Shown piece after piece: positions 23,862 to 35,358 of a stretch of DNA of 64,000 nucleotides. Source of the DNA: Acidimicrobiales bacterium (GTDB lineage: Bacteria; Actinomycetota; Acidimicrobiia; Acidimicrobiales; JACCXE01); the NCBI GenBank assembly GCA_035546775.1, contig DASZWD010000060.1, forward strand, positions 62,001 to 126,000. The letters run 5' to 3'. The position numbers were made by a program, and so were the translations under genes. Under the pieces are notes generated by a model that did not search any database, was not told the origin of the DNA, and worked only from the letters and a program-made list of their open reading frames with translations. Within the stretch, counting starts at the first letter, position 1; every line of letters starts with the position of its first letter.

Positions 23862-25131
23862 GGAAACGGTGATCAAGGGCGGCACCGTGATCGACGAGAC
23901 GGGCGCGCGCCGCGCGGACGTCGTCGTCGCCGGCGGCACCATTGTCGCCGTCGGCGCGAACCTCGACGCCAAGACGGTGATCGACGCGTCGGGGTGCATC
24001 GTCGCCCCCGGGTTTGTCGACCTGCACACGCACCTGCGCGAGCCCGGTCGCGAAGAGGCCGAAGACATCGAGACGGGCACGCGTGCCGCCGCCCTCGGCG
24101 GCTACACCGCGGTGGTCGCCATGCCCAACACCGAGCCGGCGATCGACAACGCCGAGTTGGTGCGCGACATCAAGGCGACCGCTGTCGGCAAGAGCTGCGA
24201 GGTCTATCCGGCCGGTGCCATCACCGTCGGGCGCAACGGCGAGCACCTGTCGCCGATGGCCGAGATGGCTCGCGCCGGCGTCACGCTGTTCACCGACGAC
24301 GGGTCGGGCGTGCAGGACGCCGCGCTCATGCGCCGCGCCCTCGAGTACGCCAAAGGCCTGGGCGTGACCCTGGCGCAGCACTGCGAGGACAATGCCCTCG
24401 CCGCCGGCGGGTCGATGCACGAGGGTGCGTGGTCGAGCCGCCTCGGCATTCCCGGCCAGCCGAGCAGCGCAGAGACGGCAATGGTGCTGCGCGACATCGA
24501 ACTTGTGCGCCTCACCGGCGCGCCGATGCACTTCCTGCACATGTCGACGGCCGAGTCGTTGCGCGCCATCGCGCAGGCCAAGGCCGCCGGCCTGCCGATC
24601 ACCGCCGAAGTCGCACCGCATCACTTCACGCTCACCGACGCCTGCTGCTGTGACTACGACGCCACGTTCAAGGTCAACCCGCCGCTGCGCACCGAGGCCG
24701 ACGTCGAAGCGGTGAAGCAAGCGCTGCGCGACGGGACCGTCGACGCAATCGCGACCGATCACGCCCCGCACGCGCCGGAGTTGAAGGAGTTGCCCTTCGA
24801 TCAGGCGCCGCCCGGCATGCTCGGTCTCGAAACCGCACTGGCGCTCGCGCTCGACGAACTCGACTTGCCGCTCGAGCAGGTGCTGGCGTACATGAGCTGG
24901 CGGCCGGCCAAGATCGCGCGACTGCTCGCCGAGCACGGGGGCCCCATCGCGCAGGGTCGCAGCGCCAACATCTGCGTCATCGACCCGGAGTTCGAATGGG
25001 TGGTCGAAAGTCGCGCCCTCGCCAGCAAGAGCCGGAACACTCCGTACGAAGGAAGGAAGCTGAAAGGCAAAGTGCGTCACACGATCTGCCGCGGAATCCC
25101 CACCGTTCTCGACGGGGCGTCGCAACGATGA
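23854..25131 (+). CDS. pyrC: Dihydroorotase
   Basis: Cyclises carbamoyl aspartate to dihydroorotate. The 425-residue protein is an amidohydrolase with the metal-binding DLHTHLREPG (HxH), AMPNTEPAIDN, HFLHMSTAESL (metal His), and the C-terminal ATDHAPHAPELK with the catalytic aspartate. It is a class I type, the longer form common in Gram-positive bacteria. It begins at the GTG at 23854 inside the pyrB end; the frame upstream is a shadow. Confidence 0.95.
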   Translation: MPKETVIKGGTVIDETGARRADVVVAGGTIVAVGANLDAKTVIDASGCIVAPGFVDLHTHLREPGREEAEDIETGTRAAALGGYTAVVAMPNTEPAIDNAELVRDIKATAVGKSCEVYPAGAITVGRNGEHLSPMAEMARAGVTLFTDDGSGVQDAALMRRALEYAKGLGVTLAQHCEDNALAAGGSMHEGAWSSRLGIPGQPSSAETAMVLRDIELVRLTGAPMHFLHMSTAESLRAIAQAKAAGLPITAEVAPHHFTLTDACCCDYDATFKVNPPLRTEADVEAVKQALRDGTVDAIATDHAPHAPELKELPFDQAPPGMLGLETALALALDELDLPLEQVLAYMSWRPAKIARLLAEHGGPIAQGRSANICVIDPEFEWVVESRALASKSRNTPYEGRKLKGKVRHTICRGIPTVLDGASQR

Positions 25132-26206
25132 GCATCCAGGAAGCAGCGCTGGTCCTCAACGACGGGACGGTGTTCGAAGGCGAAGCCATCGGTGCGCAGC
25201 CGGCGAACGGCGTGACCACCGGCGAGGTGGTGTTCAACACTGCGATGTCGGGCTACCAGGAGATCATCACCGATCCGTCCTACGCCGGTCAGATCATCAC
25301 GTTCACCTACACCCACATCGGCAACTACGGCGTGTCGATGTCGGACAACGAGGCGCCCGCGCCGGCGTGCCGCGGCGTCATCGTGCGTGACCTCGCCCGC
25401 CGGCCCTCGAGCTGGCGCGCCGACCACGGCCTCGACGCGTTCCTCACGCAGGCCGGTCTCTCCGGCATCGCCGGGATCGACACCCGACGGTTGACGCGGC
25501 ACCTGCGCGACGCCGGCGCGATCCCCGGCGCCTTTGGCACCACGGACGAGGCGACGCTGCTCGCCGCCGCCAAGACGGCGCACGGCACCGACAACCAGGA
25601 CCTCGCGGCGCTCGTCACCACGACACAGCCGTACCTTCTCGGCGAAGGGCCCAAGCACATCGTCGCCTACGACTTCGGCATCAAGCGCACGATCCTGCGC
25701 CACCTGACGCACGGCGCCACCGTGATGGTGGTGCCCGCCGACACGCCGGCGGAAGCCGTGCTCGACCGCCAGCCCGACGGCGTGTTCCTCAGCAACGGTC
25801 CGGGCGATCCGGCGGCAGTCACCTACGCCGTGCCCACCATCCAGAAGCTGATCGGCAACGTGCCGATCTTCGGTATCTGTCTCGGTCACCAACTCCTGGC
25901 GCGCGCCCTCGGCGGCGAGACGCACAAGCTGGCCTTCGGGCACCATGGTGGCAACCATCCGGTCAAGCGGCTCGCCGACAACGCCGTGGAGATCACGAGC
26001 CAGAACCACAACTACGCCGTGACGGAAGGCTCGATCGCGAGCGCCGAGATCACCCACGTCAACCTCAACGACGGTGTGATCGAAGGCCTCGCCGTTCCCG
26101 CCGAGCGCGCCTTCTCGGTGCAGTACCACCCCGAGGCCGGCCCGGGGCCCCACGACGCGTCGTATCTGTTCGACGAGTTCACGAAGCTCATGGAAGGTGC
26201 GAAGTA

Positions 26207-26207
<1 letters not shown>
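25128..26207 (+). CDS. carA: Carbamoyl-phosphate synthase small subunit (glutaminase)
   Basis: Hydrolyses glutamine and passes ammonia to CarB. The 359-residue protein has the CarA N-terminal domain ([20 protein letters not shown]) and a class I glutamine amidotransferase domain. The catalytic cysteine is in [13 protein letters not shown] and the His/Glu pair in [12 protein letters not shown]. The ATG at 25128 overlaps the pyrC stop by four bases (ATGA). The stop TAA shares its last base with the carB start. Confidence 0.96.
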
Positions 26208-29491
<3,284 letters not shown>

Positions 29492-29504
29492 CCGAGGCCG
29501 ACAC

Positions 29505-30440
29505 GTGATCTGGCGGCGCCGCGCCGAGGTCGACCTCACCACGCAGGTCGGGGGGGTGGTGTTGCCCAATCCGGTGATGACGGCCAGCGGCACCGCCGGT
29601 CACGGCGCCGAGCTGGGCGCCTACTTCGACCTGTCGCATCTCGGGGCGATCGTGGTGAAGTCACTGTCGGCCGAACCGTGGGCCGGCAACCCCGCGCCGC
29701 GGCTGCATCCCGTCGCGGCCGGGATGATGAATTCGGTCGGGCTGCAGAACCCCGGCGTCGACGCGTGGCGCGATCACGAGCTGCCGGCGCTTCAGGCGCG
29801 CGGCGCGCGCGTCGTCGCATCGATCTGGGGCTTCAGCGTCGACGACTACAAAGCCGCCGCCGACGCGCTGGCGACGTGCGGGCCCGAGGTCGTGGCCGTC
29901 GAAGTGAACCTCAGCTGTCCCAACACCGAAGCCGGCCGGCAGATGTTCGCCCACGACCCCGAACGCGCCGCCGCGGCCATCGCGGCGACGGCGGGGTGCG
30001 GGCGGCCACGCTGGGCCAAGCTCAGCCCGAACGTGACCGACATCGTGCCCGTCGCCGGCGCGGTGCTCGACGCGGGCGCGGATGCCGTCACGCTCGTGAA
30101 TACCGTGATGGGTCTGGCGATCGACCCGGCGACGGGACGGCCGCGGCTGGGCAACGGCGGAGGAGGACTGTCGGGCGCGGCGATCCACCCGATCGCCGTG
30201 CGGGCCGTCTACGAAGTGCGCGCCGCGTTCGGGTCGGCCGCCATCGTCGGCGTCGGCGGCGTGACGTCGGGCGAGACGGCCGCCGAGATGCTGGCGGCGG
30301 GCGCCAACGCCGTCGAGGTCGGCACCGCCACCTTCGCCGATCCGCGGGCGCCGATGCGCGTGCTGAACGAGCTGCGCGCCTGGTGCGCCCGCCACAAGAT
30401 CACCCACATCGACGACCTCATAGGGAGAGCTTTCAGGTGA
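29505..30440 (+). CDS. pyrD: Dihydroorotate dehydrogenase, class 1B-like
   Basis: Oxidises dihydroorotate to orotate. The 311-residue protein is a short soluble type. The catalytic base lies in NLSCPNTE, a cysteine as in class 1 enzymes, whereas membrane-bound class 2 enzymes use serine. The NSVGLQNPG, VNTVMGLAID and GVGGVTSGETAAEML segments are class 1B-like. Class 1B enzymes normally pair with the iron-sulfur subunit PyrK to use NAD+, but no pyrK lies between carB and pyrD or nearby. The electron acceptor is therefore open. GTG start; coupled to pyrF. Confidence 0.9.
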   Translation: MIWRRRAEVDLTTQVGGVVLPNPVMTASGTAGHGAELGAYFDLSHLGAIVVKSLSAEPWAGNPAPRLHPVAAGMMNSVGLQNPGVDAWRDHELPALQARGARVVASIWGFSVDDYKAAADALATCGPEVVAVEVNLSCPNTEAGRQMFAHDPERAAAAIAATAGCGRPRWAKLSPNVTDIVPVAGAVLDAGADAVTLVNTVMGLAIDPATGRPRLGNGGGGLSGAAIHPIAVRAVYEVRAAFGSAAIVGVGGVTSGETAAEMLAAGANAVEVGTATFADPRAPMRVLNELRAWCARHKITHIDDLIGRAFR

Positions 30441-31120
30441 ACATCCGCGACCGGCTTGCGTTGGTCCTCGACTTCCCCGACCTCGTCACCGCCCAGGCGG
30501 CGCTGGCGCCCGTGGGCGAGTTCGTACGCACGGTCAAGGTCGGCTACGAGCTGTTCTACGCCGAAGGGCCGCGGGCGGTGTCGACCTTCACCGACCAGGG
30601 CTTCGACGTGTTCCTCGACGTGAAGCTGCACGACATCCCGACCACGGTCAACAAAGGCGCCGTCGCCGTCGGCCGACTCGGGGCGCGCTACGTCACGGTG
30701 CACACCCTCGGCGGCGAGAAGATGGTGCGGGCGGCCGTCGACGGACTCGCCGAGGGCGCGGCCAAGTCCGGCGTCGAGGCGCCGATGGCGTTGGGCGTCA
30801 CCGTGCTGACCTCCGACGCGACCGCGGATCCCGCCGAAGTCGAGCGGCGCATGGCGATCGGCCGCGACGGCGGCTGCGGTGGCTTCATTTGCGCCGGCGC
30901 CGAGGTCGCCACTGCGGCGCGCGTCGCGCCCGGCCTCATCACCTACGTCCCAGGCATCCGTCTCGCCGGCGCCGACGTCGACGACCAGGGCCGGCCAACC
31001 ACCCCGGGCGACGCCATCCGCGTCGGCGCCACGATCCTCGGCCTCGGCCGCACGGTGACGGCGGCGCCCGACCCGGTCGCCGCCATGCAACGTGTCTATG
31101 ACGAAGTCGCTGGATCCTGA
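30437..31120 (+). CDS. pyrF: Orotidine 5'-phosphate decarboxylase
   Basis: Decarboxylates OMP to UMP, the final step of the pathway. The 227-residue protein has the active-site motif FLDVKLHDIPTTV, LGVTVLTS, and the phosphate-binding end YVPGIRL with GATILGLGRTVT. The GTG start overlaps the pyrD stop. pyrE is not in the window. It is the last gene of the pyrimidine run and overlaps the next gene by 23 bases. Confidence 0.94.
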   Translation: MNIRDRLALVLDFPDLVTAQAALAPVGEFVRTVKVGYELFYAEGPRAVSTFTDQGFDVFLDVKLHDIPTTVNKGAVAVGRLGARYVTVHTLGGEKMVRAAVDGLAEGAAKSGVEAPMALGVTVLTSDATADPAEVERRMAIGRDGGCGGFICAGAEVATAARVAPGLITYVPGIRLAGADVDDQGRPTTPGDAIRVGATILGLGRTVTAAPDPVAAMQRVYDEVAGS

Positions 31121-31715
31121 CGACCTCATCGCGGTCGCCGATCACTGCACCAACTTCCTCGCGCCCCTCGCCGATCGCGACTGGTCGGTGCCCGCCACCG
31201 GCCTCCAGTGGAGTTGCCGCGAGACGCTCGAACATCTCGGCTCGTTGTCGTACGCGCCCGTGCTGGCCTTGCGCGCCACCGAGTTGCCGCGCTTCGGCTT
31301 CAGCGTGTTCCCCGACCTGCCGGTCGACTGGTTGCTGCCGACCGCCCGGACCAACGCGCTGATCGTGGCGGAGGTGGCGCGCGCCGCGCCGCCCGAGGTG
31401 CGGGCGTGGCATCCGGCCGGCATGGCGGATCCGAGTGGGTTCGTCGCGATGATGGCCGACGAGTTCGTGGTGCACACCCACGACATCGCCAGCGCGCTCG
31501 GTGCGGACTTTCGGCCCGATAGTTTCGTTATCCGATCGCTGCTCGACCGACTTTTTCCCTGGTGGCCCCGCGAGGCCGATCCGTGGGACGCCCTCGTCTG
31601 GGTGCACGGGCGTGCCGCTCTACCTGGGCATCCGTCGCTCGGCGGCACCTGGCTGTGGCATTGCGCGCCCTTGGAGGAATGGGACGGAACTGTCCCGGAA
31701 TGGGGGACCCAGTGA
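31098..31715 (+). CDS. DinB-like / mycothiol-dependent maleylpyruvate isomerase-type protein
   Basis: A 205-residue protein that looks like the N-terminal domain of mycothiol-dependent maleylpyruvate isomerases (DinB fold). A possible metal triad is His in SCRETLEHLG and two in VVHTHDIASAL. The C-terminal part (LVWVHGRAALPG, WLWHCAPL) matches the short beta region of this family. Such proteins are thiol-dependent transferases in actinobacteria that make mycothiol; the substrate here is unknown. The ATG at 31098 (or GTG at 31092) overlaps the end of pyrF by over 20 bases, so it is probably co-transcribed with the pyr operon. Confidence 0.65.
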   Translation: MTKSLDPDDLIAVADHCTNFLAPLADRDWSVPATGLQWSCRETLEHLGSLSYAPVLALRATELPRFGFSVFPDLPVDWLLPTARTNALIVAEVARAAPPEVRAWHPAGMADPSGFVAMMADEFVVHTHDIASALGADFRPDSFVIRSLLDRLFPWWPREADPWDALVWVHGRAALPGHPSLGGTWLWHCAPLEEWDGTVPEWGTQ

Positions 31716-31735
31716 CGAGAAGCAAGCGCGCGCAG

Positions 31736-31741
31736 TAGCGT
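31736..31741 (+). promoter_or_regulatory. Leaderless-type -10 box before mihF
   Basis: TAGCGT ends seven bases before the ATG at 31749, with no Shine-Dalgarno sequence between. It sits in the 33-base gap after the DinB-like gene and would start the mihF-gmk-rpoZ transcript. Confidence 0.4.
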
Positions 31742-31748
31742 TCCGCGC

Positions 31749-32075
31749 ATGCCGTCCCCTCCACAGCTCTCTCCCGAAGCACGCGCCGCCGCGCTCGAGA
31801 AGGCCGCGATTGCACGGCGGGCACGTGCCGAGCTGAAGCAGCAACTGCGTCTCGGTTCCCTCACGTTCCGCGAACTCCTCGCCCAGGCCTCGACTGACGA
31901 GGTCGCGGCCAAGATCAAGGTGCTCGCCGTTCTCGAGTCGTTGCCCGGCCTGGGCAAGGTCAAGGCCCGTCGGGTCCTCGACGAAGCCGGCGTGAGCGAC
32001 ACGCGCCGAGTGCAGGGCCTCGGGGAGCACCAAAAGGCAAAGCTGCTCGAACTGCTCGACGGTTCCAAGCCCTGA
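31749..32075 (+). CDS. mihF: Integration host factor, actinobacterial type (mIHF)
   Basis: Nucleoid-associated DNA-bending protein found only in actinobacteria and unrelated to enterobacterial IHF. The 108-residue protein starts with a long basic alpha-helix (EARAAALEKAAIARRARAEL). It then has the helix-two-turn-helix region with LPGLGKVKARRVLDEAG, where the GLGKVKA turn contacts DNA. The end is LGEHQKAKLLELL. The gene order mihF-gmk-rpoZ is conserved in actinobacteria. The stop overlaps the apparent CTG start of gmk. Confidence 0.92.
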   Translation: MPSPPQLSPEARAAALEKAAIARRARAELKQQLRLGSLTFRELLAQASTDEVAAKIKVLAVLESLPGLGKVKARRVLDEAGVSDTRRVQGLGEHQKAKLLELLDGSKP

Positions 32076-32632
32076 TCGTCGTCGTCTCCGGACCCGGCGG
32101 TGTCGGTAAGGACACCGTCGCCCAACTGCTGTGCGCCGAGGACGATCGGTTCGTGTTGTCGCGTTCGTGGACGACGCGCGCCCCACGCGCCGGTGATGGG
32201 CCCGACGCCTACACGTTCGTGGACCGGCGGGCCTTCGAGCGCCGCGTCGCGGAGGGCGGCTTTCTCGAGTGGGCCGAATACCACGGCAACCTCTACGGCA
32301 CGCCCGTGCCGGATCCCGACGATCGACGTCACTTGGTGCTCAACATCGAACTGCAGGGGGCGCGTCAAATCCTCGAGCGCTTCGGTCAGGAGACGTTTCT
32401 CCTCTTGCTCGAGCCGCCGTCCCTCCAAGTGCTCGAAGCCCGACTGCGGGGCCGCGGCGACGAGGAGGAGGCGCTGCAGCGGCGCCTCACCGCCGCGCTG
32501 GAAGAACTTGCCGAAGGCCGACAAATCGCCCATGCGACGGTCGTGAACGACGACTTGACGCAGGCGGTGGCCGAGGTGCGGCGTATACTTGAAAACCGCC
32601 TTTCAACGGAGAACCAGACGCACGATGGCTGA
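32072..32632 (+). CDS. gmk: Guanylate kinase with non-standard start codon
   Basis: Phosphorylates GMP to GDP. The frame reads IVVVSGPGGVGKDTVAQLL, the essential P-loop, then SRSWTTRAPRAGDGPD, FLEWAEYHGNLYGTP and the LID region, as in guanylate kinases (186 residues from 32072). No ATG, GTG or TTG exists in this frame before the P-loop. The first standard codon (GTG 32153) would remove it and destroy the enzyme. The likely start is CTG at 32072, overlapping the mihF stop as CTGA; ATC at 32075 is the alternative. The P-loop is GPGGVGKD rather than the usual GPSGAGKS. It overlaps rpoZ by eight bases. Confidence 0.88.
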   Translation: MIVVVSGPGGVGKDTVAQLLCAEDDRFVLSRSWTTRAPRAGDGPDAYTFVDRRAFERRVAEGGFLEWAEYHGNLYGTPVPDPDDRRHLVLNIELQGARQILERFGQETFLLLLEPPSLQVLEARLRGRGDEEEALQRRLTAALEELAEGRQIAHATVVNDDLTQAVAEVRRILENRLSTENQTHDG

Positions 32633-32936
32633 ACGCCCGCCCACGATGATGTATCCGCCGGTCGAGGATTTGCTCGACAAGGTCGACTCCAAGTTCACGT
32701 TGGTCGCCCTTGCGGCGCGGCGCGGGCGTCAGATTAACTCGTACTACAACGGCCTCGGTTCGGAGGGCATCGGCACGATCGTGCCGCCGCAGGTGGCGTC
32801 GACGTCTCGCAAGTCGCTGTCGATCGCCCTCGAAGAGATCGCGGCGGGCAAGATCCAGTACGTCGAGCCTTCTGAGGTCGACGCTGAGGCTGCCGCGGCG
32901 GACGACGCTGCGGAGACCCAAGAGCCCGAGGCGTAG
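32625..32936 (+). CDS. rpoZ: DNA-directed RNA polymerase omega subunit
   Basis: Small RNA polymerase subunit that helps fold beta'. The 103-residue protein has the omega core PPVEDLLDKVDSKFTLVALAARRGRQIN and ends in an acidic Glu/Ala-rich tail. It begins at the ATG at 32625, inside the last codons of gmk. A TATACT sequence 36 bases upstream (32584-32589) could be an internal -10, though no -35 at normal spacing was found. Position after mihF and gmk matches actinobacteria. Confidence 0.93.
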   Translation: MAERPPTMMYPPVEDLLDKVDSKFTLVALAARRGRQINSYYNGLGSEGIGTIVPPQVASTSRKSLSIALEEIAAGKIQYVEPSEVDAEAAAADDAAETQEPEA

Positions 32937-32964
32937 GTCTTCGGGCCCGGCTGGGCGAAACGTC

Positions 32965-34167
32965 ATGTCTCTTGCCGGGCGCCGCGTCGTTCTGGGGGTG
33001 AGCGGCGGGATCGCGGCGTACAAGGCCGTCGAGGTGTGCCGCCGCCTGATGGATCTCGGCGCGCACGTGTCGCCGATCCTCACAGCGAACGCCACGAAGT
33101 TCGTCGGCACCGCCACGTTCTCCGCGGTCGCGTCCGAGCGCGCCATCACCTCGTTGTACGACAACGCCGGCGACCCGTCGCCCCACACCCGCCTCGGGCA
33201 GAACGCCGATCTGATCGTCGTGGCCCCAGCGACCGCGCGGGCGATCTCCGCCTACGCCACCGGGAACGCCGAGGGGTTGCTGATCGCCACGTTGCTGGCG
33301 ACGCGGGCGCCCGTGCTCGTGTGTCCGGCGATGCACACCGAGATGTGGGAGCACCCGGCGGTCCAGGACAACTTGGCGATCCTGCGCCGGCGCGGCGTGC
33401 ACGTGCTCGAACCTGACAGCGGGCGCCTCGCCGGCGGCGACGTCGGCGCGGGCCGCCTGCCCGAGCCCGCCGAGATCGTGAGAGCCGCCGCGCGCGTGTT
33501 GGCGCCGCAAGATCTGAAGGGTGTGCGCGTTCTCGTGACTGCGGGAGGCACACGGGAGGCCATCGACGCTGTGCGCGTCATCACGAATCGATCGTCAGGC
33601 AAGCAAGGTCACGCCATCGCCGAGGAGGCCGCCGCGCGCGGCGCGTCGGTCACGTTGGTGACGACGACCGAGCGTCCCGTCTCGCGCGGTATCGAACGCG
33701 TCCCGGTCAACAGCGCCGCCGACATGCTCGCGGCGGTCACGGCGCAGCGCGACGCCGCCGACGTGATCGTGATGGCGGCGGCCGTCGCCGACTTCCGGCC
33801 GGTCGAACCGGCCGGCGGCAAGATCAAGAAGGACGCCGGCGTGCCGGAGATCGTCCTCGAACCGACCGAAGACATCTTGCGCGGTCTCGGAGCGGCGAAG
33901 CGTCCGGGGCAGATCCTCGTGGGCTTTGCCGCCGAGACCGAAGACGTCGTTGCCAACGCCACGGCCAAGCTGACGCGCAAGCACCTCGACCTGATCGTCG
34001 CCAACGACGTGTCCGCACCCGGCGTCGGATTCGATCACGACACGAACGCCGTCACGATCGTGAGCGCCGACGGTCCCGTTCTCGAAGTACCTCTCTCGTC
34101 CAAACACGAAGTGGCGCGGGCGTTGCTCGACGCCGTCGCCTATCGCCTCCCAAGGAGCAATCAGTGA
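32965..34167 (+). CDS. coaBC: Bifunctional phosphopantothenoylcysteine decarboxylase / phosphopantothenate--cysteine ligase
   Basis: Carries out two successive steps of coenzyme A synthesis. The 400-residue protein has the N-terminal FMN-dependent CoaC domain ([19 protein letters not shown], and [17 protein letters not shown] with its conserved residues). The CoaB ligase domain begins near residue 185 ([20 protein letters not shown], then AAAVADFRP and the KIKKD motif). The ATG at 32965 was chosen because the CoaC domain starts there; upstream sequence overlaps rpoZ. Coupled to metK by GTGA. Confidence 0.95.
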   Translation: MSLAGRRVVLGVSGGIAAYKAVEVCRRLMDLGAHVSPILTANATKFVGTATFSAVASERAITSLYDNAGDPSPHTRLGQNADLIVVAPATARAISAYATGNAEGLLIATLLATRAPVLVCPAMHTEMWEHPAVQDNLAILRRRGVHVLEPDSGRLAGGDVGAGRLPEPAEIVRAAARVLAPQDLKGVRVLVTAGGTREAIDAVRVITNRSSGKQGHAIAEEAAARGASVTLVTTTERPVSRGIERVPVNSAADMLAAVTAQRDAADVIVMAAAVADFRPVEPAGGKIKKDAGVPEIVLEPTEDILRGLGAAKRPGQILVGFAAETEDVVANATAKLTRKHLDLIVANDVSAPGVGFDHDTNAVTIVSADGPVLEVPLSSKHEVARALLDAVAYRLPRSNQ

Positions 34168-35354
34168 GCAGCTACGTATTCACCTCCGAGTCCGTCACCG
34201 AGGGTCACCCCGACAAGATGGCGGACCAGGTCTCCGACGCGGTGCTCGACGCCATGCTGGCGCAGGACCCGATGTCGCGGGTCGCCTGCGAGACGCTGCT
34301 CACCACCGGCCTCGTCGTCGTCGCCGGTGAGATCACCACGACGGCGTCGGTCGACATTCCGAACCTCGTGCGCGACACCGTCAACGAGATCGGCTACGAC
34401 GACGCCCTCAAGGGCTTCGACGGCCACACCTGCGGCGTGCTCGTCACCCTCGACAAGCAGTCGCCCGATATCGCCCAGGGCGTCGACAAGTCCTTCGAGG
34501 TGCAGACCGGCAAGAGCGGTGAGGACATCCTCAACGCCCAGGGCGCCGGCGACCAGGGGATGATGTTCGGCTACGCGTGCGACGAGACCGAAGACCTCAT
34601 GCCGTTGCCGATCTGGTGGGCCCACCGCCTCGCCGAGCGCCTCTCGGCGGTCCGCAAGGACAACACGCTGGCGTACCTCCGTCCTGACGGCAAGACGCAG
34701 GTCACGGTGCGCTACGAGGACAACGTGCCGGTTGAGATCTTGACGGTGCTGATCTCCACGCAGCACGCCGAGAACATCGAGCGCGAGCAGATCCAGTCCG
34801 ACCTCGAGCACCACGTCATCGAGCCGCTGATCCCGGCCAACTTCAAGGGCGCCAAGCCGACGATCCTGTGCAACCCCACGGGCAAGTTCGTGCTCGGCGG
34901 CCCGCACGCCGATACCGGTCTCACCGGCCGCAAGATCATCGTCGACACCTACGGCGGCGCGGCGCGCCACGGCGGTGGCGCCTTCTCGGGCAAGGACCCG
35001 TCGAAGGTCGACCGTTCGGCCGCGTACGCGGCGCGCTGGGTCGCCAAGCACGTCGTGGCCGCCGGTGCGGCGCGGCGCTGCGAAGTGCAGGTGGCCTACG
35101 CCATCGGCAAGGCGGAGCCGGTGTCGTTGCTCGTCGAGACGTTCGGCACCGCCACGGTTGATCCCGAGAAGATCGACCGCGTCGTGCGCGACCTGTTCGA
35201 CCTGCGTCCGGCCGCGATCCTGCGCGACCTCGACCTGCGCCGGCCCGTCTACAAGGCGACGGCGGCTTATGGTCACTTCGGTCGCAAGGGCGACGGCTTC
35301 ACGTGGGAGCAGACGCCGCGCGTGGGAGACCTGAAGTCCGCGCTGGGGCTGTAA
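34164..35354 (+). CDS. metK: S-adenosylmethionine synthase
   Basis: Makes S-adenosylmethionine from methionine and ATP. The 396-residue protein has the start [20 protein letters not shown], the signature [12 protein letters not shown], and the P-loop-like [19 protein letters not shown]. Length and motifs are typical. The GTG start overlaps the coaBC stop. It supplies the methyl donor used by rsmB and the SpoU methyltransferase in this window. The order coaBC-metK-priA is common in actinobacteria. Confidence 0.96.
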   Translation: MSSYVFTSESVTEGHPDKMADQVSDAVLDAMLAQDPMSRVACETLLTTGLVVVAGEITTTASVDIPNLVRDTVNEIGYDDALKGFDGHTCGVLVTLDKQSPDIAQGVDKSFEVQTGKSGEDILNAQGAGDQGMMFGYACDETEDLMPLPIWWAHRLAERLSAVRKDNTLAYLRPDGKTQVTVRYEDNVPVEILTVLISTQHAENIEREQIQSDLEHHVIEPLIPANFKGAKPTILCNPTGKFVLGGPHADTGLTGRKIIVDTYGGAARHGGGAFSGKDPSKVDRSAAYAARWVAKHVVAAGAARRCEVQVAYAIGKAEPVSLLVETFGTATVDPEKIDRVVRDLFDLRPAAILRDLDLRRPVYKATAAYGHFGRKGDGFTWEQTPRVGDLKSALGL

Positions 35355-35358
35355 CCCT

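Noticed and set aside
32555-32589. TTGACG / TATACT as a full sigma-70-type promoter for rpoZ
   Set aside because: The spacer would be 23 bases, far outside 16-19. TATACT alone may still be a -10, but the pair is not convincing.
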